Origin: an uncultured Eubacteriales bacterium
Lineage (GTDB): Bacteria > Bacillota > Clostridia > Oscillospirales > Oscillospiraceae
Direction: 5' to 3'
Assembly: GCA_934567745.1 (NCBI GenBank)
Contig: CAKTJM010000002.1
Coordinates: 1-39,051, forward strand
DNA: 39,051 bases
Shown: positions 7,442-14,917 of the stretch, piece after piece
How positions within the stretch are numbered: the first letter of the stretch is position 1
How the letters are laid out: every line of letters starts with the position of its first letter
Notes under the pieces: model-generated
What the model was told of the DNA's origin: nothing
Database searches by the model: none
What the model saw: the letters and a program-made list of their open reading frames with translations, nothing else
Translations under genes and position numbers: made by a program

Positions 7442-8020
7442 ATGGCGATGACGGCGATCTGGACGGGGATGACGACGGCGGCGCTCGTGTGCGCGCTGGC
7501 GCTGGGCCGGGGGAGCATGCTCGCCCCGGCGGCGCTGGAGGGCGCGGCCGGGGCGGTGGAGCTGGCGCTGTCGATGGCGGGGACGATCTGCCTGTGGATG
7601 GGCGTGATGGAGGTGATGCAGCGGGCCGGTCTGGCGGAGAAGCTGGCGCGGCTGCTGCGGCCGATCCTGCGGCGGCTGTTCCCGGACTTCGCGTCCGACG
7701 CGGGCGTGATGGACACGATCGCGGCGAACGTGTCGGCGAACCTCCTCGGCCTGGGCAACGCGGCGACGCCGCTGGGCCTGGAGGCGGCGCGGCGGATGGC
7801 GCGGCGCACGCCGGGGGTCGCGGGGGACAGCCTGTGCATGCTCGTGGTCTGCAACACGGCGTCGATCCAGCTCATCCCGACGACGGTGGCGGCGGTGCGG
7901 CTGGCGCAGGGGTGCGCGGCCCCGTTCGACATCCTCCCGGCGGTGTGGGTGACGTCGGCCCTGTCGGTGTGCACGGGCATCGCGGCGGCGCGGCTGCTGC
8001 GGCGGGTGTGGCCGGGATGA
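7442..8020 (+). CDS. spmA: Spore maturation protein A
   Basis: A 192-residue membrane protein with several hydrophobic segments of the nucleoside-recognition (Gate) fold. LSMAGTICLWMGVMEVMQRAGL and ANVSANLLGLGNAATPLGLEA are SpmA hallmarks (here split across the text), as is CNTASIQLIPTT. In B. subtilis SpmA and SpmB act together in spore core dehydration and heat resistance. ACAGGGGGGACGACG precedes the ATG; a second ATG two codons on is a possible alternative. The stop overlaps the spmB start as ATGA, so the pair is translationally coupled. Strong evidence that the organism sporulates, or descends from spore formers. Confidence 0.93.
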   Translation: MAMTAIWTGMTTAALVCALALGRGSMLAPAALEGAAGAVELALSMAGTICLWMGVMEVMQRAGLAEKLARLLRPILRRLFPDFASDAGVMDTIAANVSANLLGLGNAATPLGLEAARRMARRTPGVAGDSLCMLVVCNTASIQLIPTTVAAVRLAQGCAAPFDILPAVWVTSALSVCTGIAAARLLRRVWPG

Positions 8021-8535
8021 CGGTCGATCTGCTGATCCCGGCGATCCTGGTGGGGGTGTCGCTGTATGGGATGGCCAGGGGCGTGGACGTCTACGACGCG
8101 CTGCTCGAGGGGGCGGCGCGGGGGCTGGAGATCCTGTGGCGGATCCTCCCCGCGCTCGTGACCCTGCTGACGGTGGTGGCGATGCTCCGCGCGTCCGGCG
8201 CGCTGGAGCTGGCGCAGGAGGCCCTGCGCCCGGTGCTCGGCCTGCTGGGCATCCCGCCGGAGACGGTGGGCCTGATGCTCGTGCGGCCGATCAGCGGGAG
8301 CGCGGCGCTGGGCGTCGGCTCGGAGCTGATCGGGACCTACGGCCCCGACTCGACCATCGGCAGGACGGCGGCGGTGATGCTCGGCTCGACGGAGACGACG
8401 TTCTATACGATCGCGGTCTATTTCGGCGCGGCGTCGATCCGGCGGACGCGGTACGCGGTCCCGGCGGCGCTGTGCGCGGACCTGGCGGGCTTCTTCTTCG
8501 CGGCCCTGACGGTGCGGCTGTTCTTCGGGGCCTGA
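8017..8535 (+). CDS. spmB: Spore maturation protein B
   Basis: A 172-residue membrane protein, the partner of SpmA. It contains LLIPAILVGVSLYGMARGVD and VYDALLEGAARGLEILWRIL at the N-terminus, and LVRPISGSAALGVGSELI and MLGSTETTFYTIAVYFGA further on. All are typical of SpmB. The start is the ATG overlapping the spmA stop. Length is normal. recG lies convergently only seven bases downstream, with no room for a separate terminator. Confidence 0.93.
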   Translation: MTVDLLIPAILVGVSLYGMARGVDVYDALLEGAARGLEILWRILPALVTLLTVVAMLRASGALELAQEALRPVLGLLGIPPETVGLMLVRPISGSAALGVGSELIGTYGPDSTIGRTAAVMLGSTETTFYTIAVYFGAASIRRTRYAVPAALCADLAGFFFAALTVRLFFGA

Positions 8536-8542
8536 GACCGGG

Positions 8543-10591
8543 TCACAGGTCGCCGCTCTCCGCGAAGAGGCGGGCGACGCGGTCCCGCAGGGCGGGCCGG
8601 GCGGCCAGCTCCGGGTCGGCGGCGAGCAGGGCGCGGGCGGCCGCCTGGGTCTCCTCCAGCAGGGCCAGGTCCCCGAGGGCGGCGAGCTGGAGGGAGGGCA
8701 GGCCGTGCTGCCGCGCGCCGAAGAAGTCCCCCGGCCCGCGCTGGCGCAGGTCCTCCTCGGCCAGGGCGAAGCCGTCCGTCGTCGCGCACAGGGCGCGCAG
8801 GCGCTGGCGGGTCTCCGGCGAGCGGGCGGAGGAGACGAGGATGCACCAGCTCTGGTGGGTCCCGCGGCCCACGCGGCCCCGGAGCTGGTGGAGCTGGCTC
8901 AGGCCGAACCGGTCTGCGTCCTCGACGATCATCAGGCTGGCGTTCGGCACGTCCACGCCGACCTCGACGACGGTGGTCGAGACGAGCACGTCCACCGTCC
9001 CGGCGGCGAAGGCGGCCATCACCGCCTGCTTCTCCGCCGGGCGGAGCCGCCCGTGGACCACGGCGACGCGCAGGTCGGGGAAGACCTCCTGCCCCAGCCG
9101 CGCGCCGTACTGCTCGGCGGCGGTCAGGCCGTCGGGATCGTCGCTGCTCACGGCGGGGCAGACGATGTAGACCTGCCGCCCGGCGGCGACCTGGCGGCGG
9201 ACGAAGCCGTACATCCGCTGGCGCTTGTCCTCGCCGATCAGGAAGGTCCGGACGGGCTGGCGGCCCGGCGGGCGCTCGTCGAGGATCGACAGGTCGAGGT
9301 CGCCGTAGAGCATCAGCGCCAGGGTCCGGGGGATCGGCGTGGCGGACATGACGAGGACGTGGGGGCGCAGCGCGCCGCCCTTCCCGGCCAGCGCCGCGCG
9401 CTGGGCGACGCCGAAACGGTGCTGCTCGTCCGTCACGACCAGGCCCAGCCGCCGGAACGCCACCGGATCGCTCAGCAGGGCGTGGGTCCCGACGACGAGG
9501 TCGAGCGCGCCGTCGGCCAGCGCCTGGCGGACGGCGCGCTTCTGTGCCGCGCTGAGGGAGCCGGTCAGCAGCCCGACCCGCAGGCCGAGCGGCCCGAGCA
9601 GGGCGGTCAGCCCGTCCGCGTGCTGGCGGGCCAGCAGCTCCGTGGGGGCCATGAGGGCCGCCTGCCAGCCGTTTTGCCAGGCGAGCACGGCGCAGGCCGC
9701 GGCCACGACGGTCTTGCCGGAGCCGACGTCGCCCTGGAGCAGGCGGTGCATCGCGGCGGGGCGGGCCAGGTCCGCCGCCGCCTCGCCGATCGCCCGCCGC
9801 TGCGCCCCGGTGAGGGCGTAGGGCAGGGCGGCCGTGAAGGGCGCGAGGTCCTGGACGGCGAAGGCCGGGGCGGCCTGCCCCCGGTGCCCGCGGCGCAGGA
9901 GGGCGAGACCGAGGTGCAGGCTCAGCAGCTCCTCGAAGGCCAGCCGCCGCCGCGCGGCCGCGAGGGCCTCCCAGCCCGTCGGGGCGTGGACGGTCCGATA
10001 CGCCTCCTGCGCGCCGATCAGCCCGTGCCGCGCGCGCAGGTCCTCCGGCAGGGTCTCGGCGATCTGCCCCACGCTCGGGAGGGCCTTGGCGATCAGCCCC
10101 AGGAGGAAGCCCGCGCCCAGGCCCGCCGTGAGCGGGTAGACCGGCACGAGACCGCCGGTCAGCCGCGGCGCGGCCTCCTCCGGCTCGAAGAGAGGGTTCA
10201 CGATCTGCCGCCGCCGCCCGTTGGCGGTCAGCTTGCCGCAGAAGCGGTAGGCGGTCCCGGCGCGGAGGGTCCGGTGGGCGTAGCGGTCGTTGAAGAAGAC
10301 GAGGTCCACCTGACCGGCCTCGTCCACGGCGCGGCCGCGGGTCAGGTCCAGCCCCCGGCGCAGATGGTCCACCCGCAGCGGCTCGGCGACCACGGCGGAG
10401 AAGCAGACGACCTCGTCCAGCGGCAGGGTGGGGATCGGTCCGCGCAGGGAGCGGTCCTCGTAGCGGGTCGGCATCAGGGCCAGCAGGTCCCCGACGGCGT
10501 GCACGCCCAGGCGGGCGAGGGCCTCGGCCCGCGCCGGACCGACGCCGGTCAGGGCGGTGACGGGGGCGTCGAGGGGCAGGGGAGCGGACAT
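8543..10591 (-). CDS. recG: ATP-dependent DNA helicase RecG
   Basis: A 682-residue superfamily 2 helicase that reverses stalled forks and remodels branched recombination intermediates. The N-terminal wedge/OB part begins with LTGVGPARAEALARLGV. Helicase motifs follow in order: GDVGSGKT (Walker A), MAPTELLARQH (Ia), VTDEQHRFGV (motif II in its RecG form), MSATPIPRTLAL (III) and QLHQLRGRVGRG (VI). AAAGGAGGTCCCCGCC precedes the chosen ATG; the frame is open 17 codons further upstream but passes the promoter. The length is normal. It is divergent from the flavodoxin gene and convergent with spmB. Confidence 0.96.
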   Translation of the reverse strand: MSAPLPLDAPVTALTGVGPARAEALARLGVHAVGDLLALMPTRYEDRSLRGPIPTLPLDEVVCFSAVVAEPLRVDHLRRGLDLTRGRAVDEAGQVDLVFFNDRYAHRTLRAGTAYRFCGKLTANGRRRQIVNPLFEPEEAAPRLTGGLVPVYPLTAGLGAGFLLGLIAKALPSVGQIAETLPEDLRARHGLIGAQEAYRTVHAPTGWEALAAARRRLAFEELLSLHLGLALLRRGHRGQAAPAFAVQDLAPFTAALPYALTGAQRRAIGEAAADLARPAAMHRLLQGDVGSGKTVVAAACAVLAWQNGWQAALMAPTELLARQHADGLTALLGPLGLRVGLLTGSLSAAQKRAVRQALADGALDLVVGTHALLSDPVAFRRLGLVVTDEQHRFGVAQRAALAGKGGALRPHVLVMSATPIPRTLALMLYGDLDLSILDERPPGRQPVRTFLIGEDKRQRMYGFVRRQVAAGRQVYIVCPAVSSDDPDGLTAAEQYGARLGQEVFPDLRVAVVHGRLRPAEKQAVMAAFAAGTVDVLVSTTVVEVGVDVPNASLMIVEDADRFGLSQLHQLRGRVGRGTHQSWCILVSSARSPETRQRLRALCATTDGFALAEEDLRQRGPGDFFGARQHGLPSLQLAALGDLALLEETQAAARALLAADPELAARPALRDRVARLFAESGDL

Positions 10592-10632
10592 GGCGGGGAC
10601 CTCCTTTCGCACGGTCTGGATGGTGTCCCTCC

Positions 10633-10661
10633 ATGGTATCACGTTCGGTCCGCGCCCGCAA
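10633..10661 (-). promoter_or_regulatory. Promoter of recG
   Basis: Minus strand TTGCGG, 17-base spacer and TACCAT, about 40 bases before the start codon. Moderate match to sigma-A. Confidence 0.45.
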
Positions 10662-10685
10662 GACGAAAAAAGACGGCGAGACCCC

Positions 10686-10714
10686 TTGACGAATGGCCGC
10701 GCATCTGCTATACT
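10686..10714 (+). promoter_or_regulatory. Promoter of the flavodoxin gene
   Basis: TTGACG, 17-base spacer and TATACT, a good sigma-A promoter. It gives a leader of about 125 bases. Confidence 0.75.
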
Positions 10715-10721
10715 CTCAATC

Positions 10722-10737
10722 GTTAGAGATATCTAAC
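10722..10737 (+). promoter_or_regulatory. Candidate operator at the flavodoxin transcription start
   Basis: GTTAGA-GATA-TCTAAC is an exact inverted repeat at about +1 to +16. Its GTTAG..CTAAC halves recall operators of DtxR-family metal regulators, and flavodoxins are often induced by iron starvation. Binding by such a regulator is inference only. Confidence 0.4.
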
Positions 10738-10846
10738 CAAGAAGGGGCGAGACGGGACCTCTAATTTTCTTGGCCGTTGATTAGATGAACTTAACTACAA
10801 CGTGTCCGCGACCGCCCCACCAGTTCCCAAAGGAGGTAGCATACAT

Positions 10847-11266
10847 ATGGAAAACATCGCAGTGATCTTCTGGTCCGGCACGGGCAACACCGCACAGATG
10901 GCTGCGGCCGTGGTCGAGGGCACCGGCGGCCAGGCGAAGCTCATCAACGTCATCGACACCAACGCCGACGAGGCCGCGCAGTACGACAAGCTGGCGCTCG
11001 GCTGCCCGTCCATGGGCGACGAGGTGCTCGAGGAGGACGAGTTCGAGCCGTTCTTCACGGCGCTCGAGGGCAAGCTCGCGGGCAAGAAGGTCGTGCTGTT
11101 CGGCTCCTACGACTGGGGCGACGGCCAGTGGATGCGCGAGTGGGCCGAGCGGACGAAGAAGGACGGCGCGATCCTCGTCGCCGAGCCGCTGATCGTCAAC
11201 CTGACCCCCGACGCCGCCGGGAAGCAGCTCTGCCGCGACCTCGGCGCCGCCCTGGCCAACGCATAA
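10847..11266 (+). CDS. Flavodoxin (short-chain)
   Basis: A 139-residue FMN electron carrier. The N-terminal AVIFWSGTGNTAQMA is the flavodoxin phosphate-binding loop signature. GCPSMGDEVLEEDEFEPF and FGSYDWGDGQWMREW are the conserved isoalloxazine-contacting loops of clostridial flavodoxins. The size is right for the short-chain class. CCAAAGGAGGTAGCATACAT precedes the ATG; the 15 codons open upstream lack any ribosome site. It stands alone between a strong promoter with a candidate operator and a strong terminator. Flavodoxin commonly replaces ferredoxin when iron is scarce, which fits the operator hypothesis. Confidence 0.93.
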   Translation: MENIAVIFWSGTGNTAQMAAAVVEGTGGQAKLINVIDTNADEAAQYDKLALGCPSMGDEVLEEDEFEPFFTALEGKLAGKKVVLFGSYDWGDGQWMREWAERTKKDGAILVAEPLIVNLTPDAAGKQLCRDLGAALANA

Positions 11267-11295
11267 GGCCCCTACGGGAGGTCCTACGTTTTGTG

Positions 11296-11336
11296 ACGGC
11301 CCCTGCCGGTCCATTGTGACCGGCAGGGGCCGTTAG
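11296..11336 (+). terminator. Terminator of the flavodoxin gene, first copy
   Basis: ACGGCCCCTGCCGGTC / GACCGGCAGGGGCCGT, a sixteen-pair stem with a six-base loop, 29 bases after the stop. The T run is poor (TTAGA). A near-identical hairpin recurs about 300 bases on, at 11598. Confidence 0.7.
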
Positions 11337-11597
11337 ACTGTCGAAAAACTCCTTCGGAGCTTTTCGACGGAGGGGATGCAGCCCCCTGCGCAAACGCACC
11401 GTCCGCCTGCGGCGGACGATTCGCACACTTGTGGGCTGAGAAGTATTTTCTCCGACGCACATGTCGCCGGAGAAAATGATTTGGCTTTATTTCGCGCTTC
11501 CGAGCGCGAAACTGGGACTCCCTAAGAGCCGCCTTCGGCGGTTGGTCGCTTCCATGGCGCCTGAGGGCGCTCATCTGCGAGACTTTTTGACACACTG
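11336..11597. mobile_element. Hairpin-rich dispersed element A (MITE-like)
   Basis: A stretch of about 260 bases with imperfect inverted ends, GACTGTCGAAAAACTC on the left and GAGACTTTTTGACACACT on the right. It contains a row of short stem-loops, including GTCGAAAA/TTTTCGAC, GTCCGCC/GGCGGAC, ATTTTCTCCG/CGGAGAAAAT, TTTCGCGCT/AGCGCGAAA, CCGCC/GGCGG and GCGCC/GGCGC. Its right end resembles the sequence at 58-75. It is flanked by two copies of the same terminator hairpin. ORFs across it are low-complexity and on several frames, so it is not coding. I read it as a small non-autonomous element or a structured repeat; no transposase is present. Confidence 0.5.
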
Positions 11598-11640
11598 ACG
11601 GCCCCTGCCGGATTTATTGTGACCGGCAGGGGGGCCGTTT
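11598..11640 (+). terminator. Terminator, second copy
   Basis: ACGGCCCCTGCCGG / CCGGCAGGGG(GG)CCGT with the loop ATTTATTGTGA, then TTT. It repeats the hairpin at 11296, loop core TTGTGA included, and has a two-base G insertion in the 3' arm. Confidence 0.65.
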
Positions 11641-11720
11641 CCTGCCCGGAAAGTGGGGCGGACGGCCCTAAATGGCAGAAAATAGAAAGCTTTCGGCCCG
11701 CTCCGGCGCATAGTTTGCGG

Positions 11721-11749
11721 TTGACAAAGATTTCGGGGGGACCTATAAT
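11721..11749 (+). promoter_or_regulatory. Consensus promoter of mgtE
   Basis: TTGACA, exactly 17 bases and TATAAT, a perfect sigma-A consensus. Such a strong promoter ahead of a leader of about 250 bases suggests control after initiation. Confidence 0.85.
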
Positions 11750-11755
11750 AAAAAG

Positions 11756-12002
11756 GGTATGACCACGCAGGTCATGCCGAACTCATGCAAAAAAACGAAG
11801 ATGAAGCGAGGTGGGTAACGATGGACGCAGGCGGTAGTAACGGCACGATAGCGGGCCGAAGCACGAAACGTGCGGAGGAGCCGCCCTTGTGGCCCTCCTC
11901 CCACCATAGGAACGACTGACATCGGCCCTGCGATGTGTCTTACTTCCTGCTCTGGAACGGAGCGCGCGGCGCTCTGACACGAAAAGCTGGGAGGAGATAC
12001 CA
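11756..12002 (+). promoter_or_regulatory. Long structured leader of mgtE, candidate Mg2+-sensing RNA
   Basis: Stems visible in order are GGTATGACC/GGTCATGCC, an outer GAGGTGGG with CCCACC, GGCGG/CCGCC, GCACG/CGTGC, GAGGAG/CTCCTC, ACATCG/CGATGT and GAGCG/CGCTC. mgtE genes in Firmicutes are often under the M-box riboswitch, but I could not align the conserved M-box sequence here. There is no intrinsic terminator before the start codon, so control, if any, could be translational. It also contains the candidate leader ORF at 11821. Confidence 0.4.
11821..11919 (+). CDS. Candidate leader peptide upstream of mgtE
   Basis: A 32-codon ORF starting MDAGGSNGTIAG and ending SSHHRND, with GAGGTGGGTAACG before its ATG. 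It contains EEPPLWP at residues 19-25. In enteric bacteria, the mgtL peptide senses Mg2+ through an acidic and proline-rich stretch that destabilises the ribosome when Mg2+ is low. The resemblance is suggestive only. Codon use (AGT, ATA, CGA, AGG) is unlike the neighbouring genes, so this may be a chance ORF in a structured RNA. It ends about 80 bases before mgtE. Confidence 0.25.
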   Translation: MDAGGSNGTIAGRSTKRAEEPPLWPSSHHRND

Positions 12003-13382
12003 ATGGCAGAGAGACCTGTCGTGACGATCGACGTCACTCTAGCGGCCCTGGTCGAGGGCAAGAAATATACGACACTGCGGGACATCCTCGTGACCATGAA
12101 CGCGCCCGACATCGCGGCGGTGTTCGAGGAGATGCCCGAGGAGAAGCTCCCCCTGCTCTTCCGGCTGCTGCCGAAGGAGCTGGCGGCGGAGACGTTCGTG
12201 GAGATGGGACCGGAGGCGCAGGAGCTGCTGATCCGGGGCTTCTCCGACAACGAGCTGAAGGACGTCGTCGATGAGCTGTACGTCGATGACGCGGTGGACA
12301 TCGTGGAAGAGATGCCCGCCAACGTGGTCAAGCGCATCCTCAAGTCCGCGGACCCCGAGACGCGCAAGATGATCAACGAGATCCTCAAGTATCCCGACGA
12401 CAGCGCCGGGAGCATCATGACCACGGAGTACGTGAGCCTGCGCCCGGACATGACCGCCGAGGAGGCGATCAAGCGGATCCGCCGCACGGGCGTGGACAAG
12501 GAGACCATCTACAACTGCTACGTCACGGGCAATGACCGTAAGCTGCTCGGCACGGTGTCCATCCGGACCCTGCTGCTCAGCGACGACGACGACGTCATCT
12601 CCGACATCATGGAGGCGGACGTCATCAGCGCGAACACCCTGGAGGACCAGGAGAGCGTGGCCCAGACGCTGGCGAAATACGACTTCGTCGCCCTGCCGGT
12701 GGTCGATCAGGAGAACCGCCTGGTCGGCATCGTCACGATCGACGATGCCATCGACGTCCTCCAGGAAGAGACCACGGAGGACTTCGAGAAGCTGGCCGGT
12801 ATGCTGCCGTCCGACAAGCCTTATCTGCGCACGGGCGTCTTCGAGACGTGGAAGTCCCGCTTCCCGTGGCTGCTGATCCTGATGCTGTCGGCCACGCTGA
12901 CGAGCATGGTGCTCACGGGGTACGAGAACTCGCTGGCGGCGTGCTCGGCGCTGATCGCGTTCATCCCGATGCTGACCGGCACGGGCGGCAACAGCGGCAC
13001 GCAGGCATCGGTCGCGGTGATCCGCGGCCTGTCGCTGGGCGACGTGGAGTGCTCGGACGCCCTGCGGGTCATCTGGAAGGAGGTCCGCGTGGCGGTGCTG
13101 TGCGGCGTGACGCTGGCGGCCTGCAACTTCGTGAAGCTGATGGTGGTGGACCGATCGCTGCTGGGCAACAGCGGGGTGACGCCGCTGGTGGCGCTGGTCA
13201 TCTGCGTGACGATGGTGTTCACCGTCGTCTGCGCGAAGGCGGCGGGCTGTCTGCTGCCCCTGCTGGCCGAGCGGCTGCACCTGGACCCGGCGGTGATGGC
13301 CAGCCCGTTCATCTCGACGATCGTGGACGTGCTGACGCTGCTCATCTACTTCCAGGTGGCGCGCGCCATCCTGAACATCTGA
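12003..13382 (+). CDS. mgtE: Magnesium transporter MgtE
   Basis: A 459-residue Mg2+ channel. The N-terminal superhelical domain (about residues 15-130) includes FEEMPEEKLPLLFRLLPKEL. Two CBS domains follow (about 135-260), opening with PDDSAGSIMTTEYVSLRPDM. These cytosolic parts close the pore when Mg2+ is plentiful. Five membrane helices make up the rest (about 285-459), with the pore-region motif LTGTGGNSGTQASVAVIRGL. Length and domain order are normal. CTGGGAGGAGATACCA precedes the ATG. It is monocistronic, with a perfect promoter, a long leader and a terminator of its own. Confidence 0.96.
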   Translation: MAERPVVTIDVTLAALVEGKKYTTLRDILVTMNAPDIAAVFEEMPEEKLPLLFRLLPKELAAETFVEMGPEAQELLIRGFSDNELKDVVDELYVDDAVDIVEEMPANVVKRILKSADPETRKMINEILKYPDDSAGSIMTTEYVSLRPDMTAEEAIKRIRRTGVDKETIYNCYVTGNDRKLLGTVSIRTLLLSDDDDVISDIMEADVISANTLEDQESVAQTLAKYDFVALPVVDQENRLVGIVTIDDAIDVLQEETTEDFEKLAGMLPSDKPYLRTGVFETWKSRFPWLLILMLSATLTSMVLTGYENSLAACSALIAFIPMLTGTGGNSGTQASVAVIRGLSLGDVECSDALRVIWKEVRVAVLCGVTLAACNFVKLMVVDRSLLGNSGVTPLVALVICVTMVFTVVCAKAAGCLLPLLAERLHLDPAVMASPFISTIVDVLTLLIYFQVARAILNI

Positions 13383-13398
13383 CCGAAAACGAAACGAA

Positions 13399-13428
13399 AA
13401 CGCTGTCCCGTATGGGACAGCGTTTTTT
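13399..13428 (+). terminator. Terminator of mgtE
   Basis: AACGCTGTCCC / GGGACAGCG(TT), at least nine pairs with the loop GTAT, followed by six T residues, 16 bases after the stop. Confidence 0.92.
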
Positions 13429-13496
13429 GTGTCTCGATATAATGACTTGAGCCGCAGCGTCCGCACACGGCGTCGCGGGCGCGGCCAGGTATGCAC

Positions 13497-13541
13497 GCCC
13501 TCTCAGTCCGCTTCGCGGCCAGCTCTCCCAGAGGGAGAGCT
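13497..13541 (-). repeat. Dispersed double-hairpin repeat (family B), copy 2
   Basis: In minus-strand orientation: GCTCTCCC/GGGAGAGC, then a loop with GTC..GAC pairing, ending ACTGAGAGGG. It faces copy 3 about 55 bases away, giving an inverted pair. Confidence 0.6.
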
Positions 13542-13594
13542 CTGGGGACGTGGGCCGAGCACCTCGACGTGGGAGAGAACACCTGCGCATCGCG

Positions 13595-13638
13595 AGCTCC
13601 CCCTTTGGGGGAGCTGTCGCCGTAGGCGACTGAGAGGG
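13595..13638 (+). repeat. Dispersed double-hairpin repeat (family B), copy 3
   Basis: AGCTCCCCC/GGGGGAGCT with a TTT loop, then GTCGCC/GGCGAC, ending TGAGAGGGTGCC. Same order of stems as copy 1, in plus orientation. Confidence 0.65.
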
Positions 13639-13719
13639 TGCCGCCCACGGTGCAGAGCGCCCAACGTGGTGTGCGGAGGGAGGGCATAGAAAAGGATCGT
13701 GGCAGAGAGGATCCGTTCC

Positions 13720-14871
13720 TCACCGACCGAACCCGCCCCCGCGTCCACCGCCGCCGCCGAAGCCACCGCCCCGGCTGCCGCCTCCGCCGAACCCGCCACC
13801 GCCGCCCCGGCCACCGCCGAAGCCGCCAAACCCACCGCCGCGATGGGAGCCGCCGAACCCGCCCCAGCGCTGGCTGGTGCTGGTCCCGCCGTGGCCGAAG
13901 CCGCCGCCGCGCCGCCGGGTGCTGGCCCCGCCAAAGCCGCCAAAGCCGCCGAAGCCGCCCGGCCCGCCGAAGCCGCCGGGGCCGTGGGGCCCGAAGAAGT
14001 CGTCATGGTCGTCGGGCGGGGGGACCGGTCTGGACCACATCCGCGTGAACCACCGCGAGCCGGGCCGGTGCCAGAACAGGATCGGCCGGAACAGGATCGG
14101 CCCGCCCATCCCCATCGGCCCGCCCATGGGGGCGCGGGCGCGGTAGCGCTCGAACCGGCTGTGGTCGATCCAGTTGAGCACGAGCAGGAGGAGCACGATC
14201 CACCAGATGTTGGACAGGAGCGTGAAGAGGATCCCGCTGACGATCGCGGTCAGGGTGATCGTGTGCACCTTGGGGTCGCTCTGGAAGATGGAGTTGCCCT
14301 GGTCGGGGTTGGCTGGCAGGTTGTCCGCGTACCAGTCGGCCAGCTCGGCGTAGAGGTCCACCACGACGGCGTCGCTGCTGCCGGTGAAGAACTCCTCGTC
14401 CATGTGCCGCCGGAAGATGCCGGACAGGTCGCCGCTGGCCTCGACGTAGGAGGCGATGTCGCTGCCGTAGACGACGTACCAGCTCTGGCTGTCCGTCTCG
14501 GCCACGAGGAGCATGTCGCGGCTGCCCAGCTCGATGTCCTCGGCGGCCTGCTCGGCGTAGGCCTGGATGTCCTGGCCGTTCAGATAGGTCAGCGTCTGGA
14601 TGGCGCACAGGCTGCTGTAGGTCGTGTCGAAGGCCAGGTTCCGCCGCGCGATCGTGTCGCAGGCGTTCGTGGAGAAGAGGTCCGCCCCGTCGTCGATCCA
14701 GTTCAGGTAGTAGTTCAGACTGCTCTCGCCCGCGGCGCGGTCGTCGTTCTGGATGTTGCTCTGGGGATGGTCGAGCTGCGCCACGGCCCGCTGGTGGCCG
14801 ACCACGCAGCACAGCGCCACGATCAGCGCCGTCAGCACGATGGCCACGGGCGTCTTTTTCAGAAAGTCCAT
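13720..14871 (-). CDS. TPM-domain-like membrane protein with an FGG/RGG-rich tail
   Basis: A 383-residue envelope protein. A hydrophobic N-terminal segment (about 8-28) is a signal anchor. An extracytoplasmic domain of roughly 170 residues follows, resembling the TPM_phosphatase (YgcG) fold in layout (NACDTIARRN, DIELGSRDMLL, YVVYGSDI). A second membrane segment lies near 203-235. The last 95 residues or so are almost wholly Gly, Phe, Arg and Ser, in runs such as GGFGGPGGFGGFGG. Its function is unknown. It starts 46 bases after the telA-like gene and shares its operon. The TPM call rests on general layout rather than a sharp motif. Confidence 0.6.
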   Translation of the reverse strand: MDFLKKTPVAIVLTALIVALCCVVGHQRAVAQLDHPQSNIQNDDRAAGESSLNYYLNWIDDGADLFSTNACDTIARRNLAFDTTYSSLCAIQTLTYLNGQDIQAYAEQAAEDIELGSRDMLLVAETDSQSWYVVYGSDIASYVEASGDLSGIFRRHMDEEFFTGSSDAVVVDLYAELADWYADNLPANPDQGNSIFQSDPKVHTITLTAIVSGILFTLLSNIWWIVLLLLVLNWIDHSRFERYRARAPMGGPMGMGGPILFRPILFWHRPGSRWFTRMWSRPVPPPDDHDDFFGPHGPGGFGGPGGFGGFGGFGGASTRRRGGGFGHGGTSTSQRWGGFGGSHRGGGFGGFGGGRGGGGGFGGGGSRGGGFGGGGGRGGGFGR

Positions 14872-14917
14872 CCTGTCCCTCCCGGTCGTCCCTGTTTCTT
14901 CGTCTCTCGTGTGCGCA

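Larger units (their letters stand above)
13461..13677. mobile_element. Composite dispersed element framed by CCGCACAC ends
   Basis: The block begins CCGCACACGGCGTC and ends, inverted, with AACGTGGTGTGCGG. Similar ends frame a shorter block at 17031-17101. Inside are two family-B double-hairpin units in opposite orientation (13497 and 13595). No transposase or credible ORF is present. I interpret it as a small non-autonomous element or a nested insertion of repeats in the mgtE-TPM intergenic gap. Confidence 0.45.

Noticed and set aside
11284..11595. A 103-codon minus-strand ORF across the hairpin-rich element
   Set aside because: It is Arg/Lys/Ser-rich low complexity, has no ribosome site, and spans repeat stems; several frames are open there at once.
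11759..11818. A short ORF starting MTTQVMPNSCKK at the very start of the mgtE transcript
   Set aside because: It would begin about four bases after the transcription start, so no ribosome site would be in the RNA.
11756..12002. M-box riboswitch
   Set aside because: Position and downstream gene fit, but I could not match the conserved M-box sequence blocks by eye. Recorded only as an unassigned structured leader.
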